NCBI GenBank assembly: GCA_963693305.1
Contig: OY855905.1
Location: 41,782,395-41,846,394, forward strand
DNA length: 64,000 nt
Source: Meandrina meandrites
Lineage: Eukaryota > Cnidaria > Anthozoa > Scleractinia > Meandrinidae
Reading direction: 5' to 3'
Shown: one piece after another, positions 25,558 through 38,214 of the stretch
How the letters are laid out: every line of letters starts with the position of its first letter
Position numbering within the stretch: position 1 is the first letter of the stretch
Program-made: the position numbers and the translations under genes
Notes under the pieces: generated by a model
What the model was told of the DNA's origin: nothing
Seen by the model: only the letters and a program-made list of their open reading frames with translations
The model's database searches: none

Positions 25558-28341
25558 GTAATATAATATTTCCTTTCCTTCTTCATTTGCTTGGCTAGCG
25601 AGTAAAACGCTATCGATCTCTTCAATTCTGTCTCATTCCACATGGCGGGTGAATAAACGTAAAAAAAACTTAAATTCAACTGTTAGTTCGTACATAAAAA
25701 CTTAGGAATTATCGTCATGGATTAAGGGCGAGAATCTTACATCTGCGGAAATAGCACTATTTCCACGTGCTTATACGGTTTCAAAACATGTTATATTTTC
25801 ATTTTCGCCAATCGACTTCCTTTCATAGAAAATTGAGTGATGCACGATTAAATGCAGAGCAATTTTTTGGTTGATTTTCCTGGAAATACCGCTTGGAATT
25901 TTGAACGACTTAGGAGAATATTTCAATCGAAGAATAAAATAAATTTGACGAGAATTGCTTTCATAATTCATTCATCTTTTCCGAATCGTAATCTTCGTTG
26001 AGAATAAACAAAACACACCGCCATTTGTTCACACATCTCTGTAGAAATTTACGACATAAAAACCTTTTCAAACGACTTTTTATTACTTGGCGAAAACGAC
26101 AAAACTATTGACCAAGTAGTTCTTATATTTTTGGCAAAATTACACTCTCGAACTGAGACAGATTCTCAGAAATTGTGAATTTTTACAACGTCACAGACAA
26201 TACGCAAACTGCTTCGCTTGACTACGCACGCGGTTTTTCTCGATCGAACAGAAAAATCCTTTACGAAGAAAGAAATACCAGAATTTACGACGACAGTATT
26301 TTCATTCCGTATTAAAAAGTTTCATTTCAAGTCCTCTGTTATACCGATTAAATTCGAAAGCAATATTTTCGAGTTCTTGCCGCCGCCGTCGAAGTTTTAT
26401 TCATATTAGCATATTCAGGTTTTGCCAAATCATCCGCCACAGACGTATTTTCCAAATGCTTCTCGTTAGAGCGATTCCCTTAACACCGATCATATAAAAA
26501 ATTGTATTTTAATATATCAACCTTAAAGTAAAAGGTGAGTGTTTAAAAGCGGTATTCATTTTACTCGCATAATATCCTTGAAGTGTATCCAAAAGATCGC
26601 TCGCAAGCTGGCGTCACGTGTGTTTGTTTACAATTTTCACTTCCCGCCATTATTTTCGCGCGCAATGCTGTTATTATTATCATGTGACCGGAAACATTAA
26701 CCGTGCCGAGTTTCTGTGGAAACGGCGGAAGACCGCAAACTTTCTTTGGTTACATATACACCCGCGCGCGATGGTGTTCCTTTTTTCGCGAGGAATTGTA
26801 ACGCGGGAAAAGAAAACAGAAAGAGTTATATTTTTTAAAGACTGAATTTATTTTACAAGTGTCCCGTATCCCGTCTATGAACCCGTTTACGCCTCTGGGG
26901 CCCTGATTGGACCTGATTGATGAGCGGGGTGGCCGAGTGAGTGTGATTTTTCGACAATGTGTGTAATGTGGTGTAAAAGATCGATGAGCTATGAGAAGCA
27001 CGCATTTTTAACCAGAACGGAATAAATGAGAAGTTTTCATCCCGGCACCAGCACACTACGGGAAATATGTTGTTCTTGTTTATTTTATTTTTTTCCTTAT
27101 CAGAAACTCCAGCACAATAAACAATAAACACTTGGAAACTGGAAAGATTAATTTAGTTTGAAAGGTTTGTTTTGAAAATCACAGTATTGCGTGATTTTCT
27201 AAGGCTTTTGAATTGTTTCGTAAGGAGATCAAAGGCTTAGGTCGCTCGCTTTATTTACACCGCAGTAATTGAATTTCGCATACCTGTTCTTCACTATTGT
27301 TTGCACTGTCTGCGCGGTTATATTACCAGTCAAAAACAGTCCATATTCATTCTGCAATACAAAGGAAAATTAGCAAAAAGGCGAACGGAAATTGCTGTCA
27401 TTTTCAATCGACCGACAACTAGTAAACAGTCGACGGAAAAATAATGTTAGAGTTGATTTCCCTTATCAGACAAAATCAGACGAAATGCATTAGCTCTTCT
27501 GTTTCTTCGGGGTATATATAATCCGGTGTATCGTATCAAAATTCCATAATACCCCAGGAGGTGGTGGACTATCCCAGGGAATATAAACTAACTTATATAC
27601 CTTGAAAGCCAAATTAAACAGATATTAAACGCATATTCTACAGCATTTTAGAACTTACCTGCAGTACGTCGAATGGCAATTAACTGAAAGGTATTAAGTT
27701 GTATTTATAGCGCGAATTTCAATAACTTCACGGCGGTCGCTATCGATTCCATGTTAGGGGCGTTACTGAAATTGTGGAAAATTACGCAAGATGCCTCACC
27801 TCTGAAGAAAGTTGCATCCACCTCTCATCAAGTGCTTACCTTCGCGAACAACCAATGCTTGAAGAGAGCTTTCTTTAAGTTGTTCGGAACTTGAACCATG
27901 CGCAGATATGTTTAAACATCTGACCGCGAAAGAGGACGAAAACAAATAGAGTGTCTAGAGTCTGTCGGGGAGGGCACAACCGATAAATTGGAAAGGCTGC
28001 GAAAAGATTGACACCTGCCAATAATGAGCCTCCGTGGTTTGTTTGGTCCGCTTCTTTCCATTCATTCAAACTTTGACCTGTACCTCACTGTAGTATTTTG
28101 AGGAAGAGAATCGCCGATTTTGCTTTATTTTTGTTGTCCAGATGTTGCTTTTGAACTTAATGAGCTGAAAAAGGACTTGTTTTATCGGGCGTGGAACGAA
28201 GTGTGACAGAAAGCGTTTATAATTGAAATTTGAGCTTTTCACGTGCTTTGCGGAGGACGGTGTTTGTTTTCATATTCTCCTCGAGGAGAAGCAAGTGTAC
28301 AACCGATAGCCCCGCCGTAGAGTTCTTGGTACCTTCCAACT
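25558..28341. other. Spacer between the two SLC6-C-type first exons
   Basis: If 25296-25557 is an alternative first exon, this is intron, and it also holds the promoter of the second first exon. A TATA-like ggtatatataat lies near 27511. It is far from the 28342 ATG, so a 5' intron or long leader would be needed to use it. No exon-2-like sequence (GAFLIPYF wording) is present, which is the key negative observation. Confidence 0.5.
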
Positions 28342-31300
28342 ATGGCCACGGCAAAATTGAAAGGAGGCGTCGTAAATCTAACGGTCCTTCAATCTAAGGA
28401 AGAGAATTCCACCGCCGCCGCGGAACAAAAAGCTGCGGAAGCGCGCGTTGAGGTACCTGAAGTCGCTGTGGACGATCGGGGAGGATGGGGAAACAAGGTC
28501 GAATTTATTTTGGCCACAGTTGGTTTCGCAGTTGGCCTCGGAAATGTGTGGAGATTTCCATATCTTTGCCAGAAAAACGGAGGAGGTATTTGAATTTATT
28601 TTATGCTTGTCTGATGCTATTTTCGTGGGTAACCACAAAATGCGGTCGGTTTTACAAGGTTTGGCTAATGAAAAGCAAAAGCCTCAAATGGCCTCTGCCC
28701 CGATCTCACGCTGGCGACAGAAATGGCGGGCTTTGGAAGCTGGTTTTTAGTGTTATGATAATTGACGCCTGGCATGTTTAGTAATCGTTTTAGATCAAGT
28801 CTTGTTTTGCCTACTTGATTTTTAATATATTTAGGAGTTATCGTAATCATTGCCGGGAAATGAAAATCGAAAACAAGTTCTAACAAAGAAATCAGGGTAT
28901 CGTATTTCGACGTTTCGAATCGCTTACTACTGTGTTACAACTAACACTATCGTTTATCGTCCGTAGAAGGTCAAAGGATAGAAATGAGGTTTGTTTTCTT
29001 TTGAAATCATACTTTTACTCGACACGTATGCACCCGTGGATTGCAAATGATTTCGTGTTTATTTAAGCAGGAGTGAGTTCAGCGAAAATTATTTGTAAAA
29101 TGATAAATTCTCTCTCGAGAGAATAAGTTTTCTGTAAGATTAGGCTTTATATAAAAGCTACGTTCGCTCTTAGAAAATAGCGTGCTTCACCATAAATTGC
29201 TTAATTAACCTTATCACTATTCTTTTTATGCGTTTGTTTAAATTTCATGCTCTAATTCCCGCGGTTGTGGGTCGTTGACTTCTGCCTGGGTGATGTTTAC
29301 ATTTACGTCTGCGAGGGTCTAACAAAATGCAGTGAATTATGATCGTGTAAAGAACTAGCTGCTGTATCTTTTGACAGTTTGTAGAGGGGTTGTTCACCTC
29401 ATCGCACATCGAAGAAGAACGCCATTTTTGTGTCTGTCACGCACGTGAACTTGTGTGACTTGAATATGCAGGGGCCGTTTTATTTCAAGCCGAGGCCAAG
29501 AATGATTGCACAATTTGTTTCACAATAATATTTCACAATAGGTTTTACAAGTCTTTTGTGGAGTGATTCTTCCTGTGGGACGATTTTGCAATCAGTGACA
29601 CTTTGTTTGATCTATTTATTTTATCTTCTTATCTACTGTGATAATGATTATTTTATGGACGAGCCTTGTCTAGAAGGAAAGAAATTTTTTCTCATAACAC
29701 AGAGCTACAATTATTTTAGGCTTTTGCCTTATTTCAAAATGGTAGAATTCACATTGTGTATTTTTATTCCAAACTATATCAAGTGTACTGGAAGTCCAGT
29801 ATGGCACTAGACTGTATGCCCAGAAAATATTAAAGGTTTTGTCCAAGCTTGGTTTTGCAAGAAACTTGTTTATTAAGATGAGTTAAAATACTCATGTAGA
29901 TCGTGAGATGGCGGGCTACGAACATGACTTTGCTCATTATTATTGTTATTAGTATATACCAAACACGTGAATAGTGCTTTCCACGTGTGCTGATTGGTTA
30001 ACTCAGAGGTGATTAGCAAAGTGCTATTCACCTCCTAGCACCCGAAGAGAAAAAATAGCTTCCTGTGACGTGTCACTTTGGGTACTGAAAGTAAGGTTTT
30101 GGTCCACTCAAACGCTCGATAACTCGAACCTCTCACTAACTCATGCATTTTCAGTTCCCCTCCAGGTGATTTCTTGATAACTCAAACTCCTAATAACTTG
30201 AACCTTTTTCGATTTCCCCTGATGATTCGCATTATTGGGATTCAACTGTATGTGCTTACAATAGACTTAAATATTTGCAAACTGCAGAATAATGCCGATC
30301 AGTATCGCATTTAAGATGGATATTTCGTAGTGTTTGATGCATAATTTATTTACGCAGACTAAAATCAAATTCACTTTTGTGACAGCTTCATTAATTTTCC
30401 TCTCCTCGTCCTAGCCTATACATGTATTTACATGTATGTTGTACAACGTTTATATTACGTGCCCCCAGAATACGATAATTATTGTGGTCAATGCCGTCAT
30501 TACATGTCCTTGCTCAATGATTAATGTTGCACAGACTTGTATTGTTGTTGTTCTTTTTATAGCAGACTTTTAGACTTAAACTTTGTACCCTCTTGGTCAA
30601 AACTGATAACACCTTCCCTTTCGTCACTGGCAAAATTTTGCTGTGAGAACTGTTGATGTTTGGTTAACTTTTGACAAGATTTGTTTGGAATCAAACAGCA
30701 TTAATGCACTCGTAAAACAGAAATGATGGCAGAAATTTTGTAAAGTAAATAACAGTTTGCTAATTAACGTTTAGTTGGCCACCATGTACCAACTGACTGA
30801 CTGACTGATTGATTGTCTGTTAATTCTGTCTGTGTCCCTATCTTGCATTTTTTATGGGGTGCCCTTCTACCAAAAGGGTTAATGAATTCCCTGGACTATG
30901 TACATGAAGCCTTGTTTATCTAAATGAAACAATAATTGACTAAGACAATGCTTATTTCTAGACTTTCATTTAATGCCTTCCAGTGGTTTCATCATTATAA
31001 AAGAAATGTTTTTCTGAGTTCTTCTCTCCACACATCATGCCATTATCATTCTAAAAAAGCAAGATTGTCATCTAACATTTACCCTTTGAAACATAGGTCA
31101 AAATTATTTATAGCCAAATGCACTGTTGATTTAATAATTTCCTGAGGAGTTTTGTCTCAATCTTGTTTCATATAAACATTTTCAGTTGAAAAAAACTTTA
31201 ACTTTGCAACCTTTTTTGCTGAAATAAATCTAATTATTACCCGAAGTATTTCATCAAAAAAGTTTTAGATTTGGTTGAATCCTCAATTTTTCATAGCCTG

Positions 31301-34300
31301 CCGAAGTCGTGATTGAGATGTTGAACGACCGTGTTTTAGGGAGTCTGGCTCGAGAGAACTGATGACATCTTCCCAGGAACCAAACACAATTAGCGTCTCC
31401 TCGTTTTCTTTGTGCTACATTCTTGGGTAGATGTCACATAGCCATTGGACCCAGTTCTCTTTTGTTAAACCATTCTTTGTGTTTTCAATGTGACGTGAAA
31501 AATAGAGGATTCAACCAGACCCATTTTTTTCGCCAAACTAATAATAATTTAACAAGTCGATTAATTTTAACGAAACAAAAAAATTGGGTTTAGATGCACT
31601 TCAAAGTACAGTTATTTTTAAGGTATTTTGTGTTTTTATAAAACCATGCATCAGATTATAACATCTTCTTTCCATTTGCAGGTGCCTTTTTGATCCCATA
31701 CTTCCTAAGTCTGTTTCTTTTGGGCATCCCACTCTTTTTCCTTGAGCTTGCAATTGGCCAAAGTCTGCGGCAAGGATCGATTGGAGTATGGAATGCCATT
31801 CACCCATACCTTGGTGGCGTTGGATATGCCTGCGTTGTCGTGTGCCTGTTTGTGGGGATGTACTACAACATGGTGATTGCTTGGTGTTTTTACTACTTGT
31901 TTGCATCATTCCAAGACCCTCTGCCCTACTCCAGCTGCCCGCGATTGGATAATGGTACCTTGCTTGAGGAGTGTAAGGAGGCTGGCCGGACGCAGTATTA
32001 TTGGTACAGGAAAGCTCTTGATGTAACTCCTACCATTGAGGAGAGTGGTGGACTTGTCTGGCATCTTGTCCTGGTACTGTTGGTTGCTTGGGCTGTCGTG
32101 TTCCTGTGCATGATGCGAGGAGTACAATCAGCTGGAAAGGTTTGTGGCAGTTGTCTTTAAAAGCTGCTTTTACATGTGTTATTACAGAGCACAGTTTCAG
32201 TGTCATACGTGCAGAATTAGAATAATTTAGTCTAGAAACTTGTGGCTTTGTGCATGTTATATGTAGGTAAATATCACTTGCATATGTCAAAAAGAAAAAA
32301 AAACAAAGTTGATTAATTTTCTGAACTCAGTCCTCACAAAACAAGATTTATCAGATATTACTTTCCAGCCTTCTGTTTTTATTATTTTCCAACCTTCTAT
32401 CTTGAATTCCCATACTCACACTATTGGTGATATAGAATAATTTCAGCGATGATGAAACAACAACATCGGTGGTGATGATGATTATCTTGTCATCTGCATT
32501 CCTTTGAATTTTGGACAGTATCACAAAATGCTGCACAAAATTATTGCATTTCAGTGTCGCTTTGTTTTAACTCTGGCTCAATGTTCTCAATTTTCAGGCT
32601 GTGTACTTTACAGCTACATTTCCATACATTGTCCTGACCATCTTCTTTGGCCGTGGTGTTAGCCTTGAGGGAGCTGGAGCTGGAATCGCTCATATGTTGA
32701 AACCTCAGGTTAGGCTGTTTACCTTTTCTAGGTGATACCATTATACGTAATACAGCAAAAATTTGAAACTGGAGAAAATAATTATTTCTTTGATAGAGAC
32801 AAGTGCTAGTCATGGAAAGGTCTTTAATAGAACCCAATTTCCCTATTTCCCAGCCTTCATATGTGGGAAGTGTGGTGGTATAATGGTTAGTGCGCTGACC
32901 ATCTGGGTTCAAGCCTGTGCTCTGTCCTTGGGCAAGATGCTTTTCTCTCACAGTGCCTCTCTCCACCCAGGAGTATAAATGGGTACCAGTGAAATTATTG
33001 CGGGAGGGGGGGGGGGGGGGGGGGCATACCATCCAGGGGGGAGTAGAAATACTCCTAGTTGCTTCATGGTACGAAAACCAGGATAAATTAAGCTCCAACC
33101 TGAAAGGCCACTTGGCTCAAATGCCGACTTGACCCTTATTGTACCAGCCTTACAAGTATATGTGATAAAATTCATGCAATAGATGGGAATAATTACCTGG
33201 CTTCCAGTATTGATCTACACTGAAGTGATTGTGTACACCACAGTAATTGGTTTTATTACGAATTTATTTTATTAGCATTTAATTTAAATTATTATTTTAA
33301 TGTAACCAGTAGCTCGAATAGATCAAAAAAGGTTAACATAGGTCAGCTATTGTGCATGTCTTATGTGGTATCTTGCTTCAATTCCTAGCAAAGTGAAATT
33401 AAACATTTCAAATTGACAGTGTTGAATTTGCAATGTTCGTGCCTTGATTTAAATAATTTTTTTTATTACAATATAGTTCAAATTTACATGCACAAGTCAA
33501 CACATCTCATCATTTTTTCCACCCATCTCCAGTTAGTACCATTTGGCACCTCCAATGCTGAAGTCTTACTTAGCCTTTTTATTAGAAATATCTCCTTTGT
33601 AAATAGTTTTAAAAAGTCTCTTAAAACACATTTGTTTCAGAAGGCGTTTTTTTAGCTGATTATTTATTTTATTATTAGAACTTGTACTAGAGATGTTTTT
33701 AGGATTTTTAAGTAATGTTAAGGGTTTGTAAGTATTATTTTCTTAAACATTGTAATGCGCAGCTGAAAATTTTATATTGATAATTGCGCAATATAAGTCA
33801 ATTATATTATTATTATTATTATTATTATTTTACAAACTGAAAAGGACTATTTTTTTTTTACAGTTTAGCAAGCTCATTAATCCTCAGGTGTGGTTGGAAG
33901 CTGCCACACAGATTTTCTTTTCCCTGAGTGTGGCTTTTGGAGGGCTAATTGCCATGTCCAGCTACAACCCTGTGCATAACAACTGCCACAGGGATGCCAT
34001 CATGGTCTCGCTGATCAATTGTGGAACATCTGTGTTTGCCAGTATTGTTATCTTCAGTATCCTTGGGTTCAAGGTTTGTCTGATTTGTATCTCTGTTTTC
34101 TGTCCTTTATGCTTGACATGGTGGCCAAATAATTTATATAACACATGCATATGTGCCGGTACTTTGGATCACGTTATCTGGGTTTAAGTGCTAGCCAGGG
34201 TGACATTAGTGCAGAATGCACTACTGAGATGGTTAGGGGGCTCTCGTCTGTGATAAGCTAAGGCGCTATGGTGTAAACTTTAAAAGTCGGTCAGTCAATT

Positions 34301-37300
34301 AATATCAATATCAATTGATTAATCATTGTGGATGGTGGGGTTAGTGATACCTGTAGTTACTTCATTGAGCTACATGCATCTGGTAGTCCATGTCAACTTC
34401 TGTATTCTTTCTGATTTAGTCAGAAGATGCTGACATATTGCGTGATATTTTAGGCCACCCAGTCAATGAATGATTGTAAGGCATATTATGGAGCCATCAA
34501 CACCACAACTGTTAATGGAACAACAGCTGACTTGATTGCTAAAAATTGCCATGACTTGGAATACTGGCTATCAGAGGTATGGTTTTCTTTCTTGACTTTT
34601 ATTATACTTTTGTCATTTATTGCAAGTTTTCATTTCTGTTGATAACTACAGTGGAACCCCATTAATACAGACACCAAGGGGACATGCTTAAGTGTCTGTG
34701 TTATTGCGGTGTCCATACTAAGTGGGCTCTCAGACAGTAGACAGTGCACAGATAAATAGTGTCCGTAAAGCAGGGTTGAGGATGTTTAAGAGTTTGTCAC
34801 TGGGGACACAGAAAAGTGTCTGTTGTCTGTATTAATAGGTGTCCGTGATAAGCAGGTTAATTTTAGAGAAAATATATGAGCTTTTTGTCGGGACAAATGA
34901 AACTGTCCATAATATCGGGGTGCCTGTATTAAGCGGGTGTCCGTAGAGCGAAGTTCCACTGTATACTTTGTGCAAAGCACATCATTGAATATGCCTTCAT
35001 TAATTGTTTGACAGTTTGCTGACTTGTTTGTTAATTGTGTATGTGTTCTTTCTTTCATTTGATTATTTGCTTGTCCTTCCATTAATCCTTGCAATTATCT
35101 ACGTTTATCTTTCCATCTGTCGATTAATCTATTCTTCCTTGGCTTGCTCACTCACTCATTTGCTTATTTGTTTTTTCCATCAGTCTGTCTGTCTGTCTAT
35201 CCTTCTGTGCATGCGTTTGTTCGTGCCTGTGTAATATCCACTTTCGGAGAGGGGTACATTTTTTATATGCCTGAATTGGTTGAAAATCACCGGGCCCCCC
35301 TTAGCCATAAATAACGAACAGTCCCTAATGTCAGTGACAGTTGTACAGAATGAAAACTTACCTTTCACCAGAGTGTTTTGAGCTAGTGTTTTATTTTGTA
35401 CAAAGAGTTCGTGTTTTTGCGAGTTGTTAAAATGACATGCGGAGGTGAAGAAATTTTTTTCACCATCTTCAAGTTTGGTTTGGGATCAATTTATCAAGGT
35501 TGATAAGCATTTTAAATCATAAATTGGCCTTTCAGTGTGTCTAGTTGTAATAGAAGTTTACTTCAGAAACAAATTATTTGTCTGAATTTAGTATGCATAT
35601 GGTTTATTTTTTTCCACTCGCACGTTTGTGTTAAATGCCGTAAAAGAGCCAGGAATTTTGGGGGGTGGGGTGCGCTAACAAACGCCTTCAAACTGGGAGT
35701 CAGTGGGCTAATACATCGCAAATCGCTTTCAATATCATTTCCTTTTCGCCATGCACTACTCCTTGCTACATGTAAATAGTCAAATCTCAAAGAGATCTTT
35801 GATTGTTTGTTTGTTTGTTAGTCATTTGTTAGTCATTTGATTGATCTGCCATCCAGTAGTAAAATATGTCAGTCATTTAGTTGATAGATTGTGCAGTCTG
35901 CTGTTTGTAGATTTGTATGTATGTTTCACTTTCTGCAAAACAAATGAGAGTAAATTTAAAAATTTCCATGAAATACTGACACAAAATGCCATCCTCACCT
36001 ATTAACTTGATGTGTGGTTTTTCTTACTTTAGTCTGCTCAAGGTCCTGGTCTAACATTCATTGCTTTCACTGAGGCCATAGTGAAGATGCCTGCTTCACC
36101 TCTGTGGTCTGTGCTGTTCTTCTGCATGTTGCTCACTCTTGGTCTTGGCAGTATGTTCGGGACTTTGGAAGGTGTCATTACTCCATTTTACGACTTGAAG
36201 ATCTTGCCATGGAGGAAAGAAGTCATGACAGGTAAGTGTACCATTGTAACAAGTAATTGTGGCCGCATCAAGGGAACAAGATGGAGGAGTTCTGTGAATT
36301 TGTTAGCTTTCAGTGTGCTTTCAGGAGGAAGAAACGTGCTTAAAATGTAATAATTATGATTGTGTATTGAAAACCTAGGCTGCTTTTTTTTTTGAATGTA
36401 AATATATTCAGGGTAGGTAAGCTAATTTGCACTGAATCAAGCTCGACCATTTGGAAATTCTGGAAATATAATTTCATTGACAACCCTCCTTTGACCCCAC
36501 CCCCCAACCTCTCTGGAATTTCTAATTCCCTTCATGGTAGGGGCATAGTATTTTCTGGAGCCACACAGTGTATTGACAACATGTATTTTTTTGTAGCTTG
36601 CATCTGTGTCTTCTGCTACCTCATTGGCTTCCTGTTTTGTCAGCATTCTGGACAGTACTGGCTGCAGATGTTTGACAACTACTGCGCCACACTGCCACTG
36701 CTTTTCATTGGCTTCTTTGAACTCGTTGGTGTGAGTTACATCTATACGATTGAGAGGTGAGCATCTTAGTTCACTTAGCTGCAGAATATATTATATTTTT
36801 AAATTTTTATTTTAATTAGAACATTTACAGAGTACATTACATTAAAGGGGCAGTATCACAAGTGGTGTTCGAAGTTTTTTTTTGACCAATGCCGGAATTA
36901 TAAAGGTGCACTCACTGATCAACAAAGTGACCTTTAAACAACAAATAGGCATCAATTCACCCTTTAAGATGTGAACAAACTTTAATCAATGGTTTTTTTA
37001 GTGATTTTCCTCCAAGTAACACTGTCAAACGTTTTCAAGTTTTAGACCACTTCCCTATCTGTCATAGCTACACCCAGTTTTAAAAAAACTTTCGTGACCA
37101 GCAACTATAGGTGGATTTTCAATTAATACCAACACCGTCATTGGTTTTTCAAGTGGCACTATTAAAATTTGGTGAGACTGCCCCTTTAAGCTACATTAAA
37201 TCACAAAACATTTAGCTTACAATAAAAAAAAACTAATCCTGTACCACTACCTACGATTAGTTTCTTTTACTATACACTACATCATTTTTTTTTTATAAAC

Positions 37301-38214
37301 AATACATTCCTTGAAAGTGGTGTAAGTTTGGTTCACAGGCTGGTTTCAAATGAGCATAAAAAGTTACTTGCACAACAGGAAAATAAAAGCTAACTGACTC
37401 TTTCATTCAAGCCCTGTGTGACAACAATGAAGTGTGATTGATTTGTCCTCATGCACAAAATATAAAAATATTTTTTTTTTAGGTTTGAAGATGACATTCA
37501 GTATATGATTGGTTTTCGGCCGCACCTCTACTGGAGGATTTGCTGGCGCTATGTCTCCCCAGCGCTCATTGCTATCATTACTGTTGCCAGTATCATCAAC
37601 CTGGCAATCAACCCAATGACCTACTCAGCTTGGGATAAGGAAAATGTAAGTAAATTCACTTCCTTATCATGTGTATAAGTTTAAATACATTGACACTTGA
37701 ATAAAGTGATTTATTTATTTTATTTATTTAATTCATTTTAAACTACAACAGAGGCGTCAGTTAGGAGACATTTGACTGTAGTAAATACACATGTACTGTA
37801 GGTTACAAACGCTTTGTAAGAATACTTTGGATTTGTTCACAGCTAATGAAAATTGTCTTTTATCTGTACAAATGGGAAACCCTGAGACCCAATGGCTTTT
37901 AATATTCTGTTTTAAAGTTGTGAAGAAAAGAAGTTCACCAGATGTGTTTTGTTTTTCCTTCTCAGTCCAAGACAGTGAGCAAGCCGTATCCAGGCTGGGG
38001 ATATGCTATGATCGCGATGCTCATCTCGCTCTCTGTGCTCTTCATCCCTATTTTTGCTCTACTGCGCTATTTTGGCATTCTTAAGTACAAGAAACCAGCA
38101 GCTAAACCAGGTAGTGAGGCTGTTGCCCCGGGATCAGTTACGCCATCACTGTCGCGTGTTCCTCTGCCACCCATGGAAGAACCTCTGGCTGGTACTCGTG
38201 ATGACGAAGACTAG
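28342..38214 (+). CDS. SLC6-C: Na+-coupled amino-acid transporter-like protein (9 exons)
   Basis: Third complete SLC6 gene. Coding exons: 28342-28585, 31682-32139, 32598-32708, 33864-34073, 34454-34576, 36033-36231, 36597-36756, 37483-37645, 37966-38214. They join in frame to 638 aa. Exons 2, 3, 4, 6, 7 and 8 have exactly the lengths of A and B. The sequence is clearly more distant: TM6 is [11 protein letters not shown]7 keeps the usual Asn (codon 34017-34019) at the Na1 position, and the tail is longer, Pro-rich and acidic (ends RDDED). The TM3-4 loop has an NGT site and the TM7-8 loop has NTT and NGT. The QYYWYRKAL and ESGGL wording makes the SLC6A15/A17 resemblance strongest in this copy. 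An alternative first exon may lie at 25296. Neutral amino-acid transport is inferred from family only. Confidence 0.94.
30108..30249. repeat. Probable remnant of a dispersed element in intron 1 of SLC6-C
   Basis: Contains the recurring words ataactcgaac, ataactcaaac and ataacttgaac, and ends ggattcaactgta. That end resembles the cagt.gaa ends of Tc1/mariner-type elements. The left terminus is not recognisable, so this is a weak call. Confidence 0.35.
32870..33137 (+). mobile_element. tRNA-derived SINE, copy 2
   Basis: The tRNA-like head has tggtataatggttagtgcg and gggttcaagcc (A- and B-box-like). The shared body and tail follow, including agtagaaatactcctagttg and the aagctcc..cctgaaaggcc tail also seen in copy 1. 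The unit's usual central segment is replaced by a 19-base G-run (33006-33024). Intron 3 of SLC6-C. Confidence 0.85.
34649..34961. mobile_element. Tc1/mariner-type MITE with TA target sites, intron 5 of SLC6-C
   Basis: Starts cagtggaacc right after TA (34647-34648) and ends ggttccactg-like (aagttccactg) right before TA (34962-34963). The ends extend as imperfect inverted repeats (tacagacacc against ggtgtccgtag). The 313-bp body repeats gtgtccgt-like words and has no ORF. CAGT ends with TA duplication are the signature of the Tc1/mariner superfamily. Confidence 0.8.
36842..37189. mobile_element. piggyBac-type MITE with TTAA target sites, intron 7 of SLC6-C
   Basis: TTAA at 36842-36845 is followed by aggggcagt. 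The matching inverted end actgcccct is followed by TTAA at 37186-37189. The flanking TTAA tetranucleotides and short inverted ends fit a non-autonomous piggyBac relative. Internal sequence is non-coding. Total about 348 bp. Confidence 0.75.
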
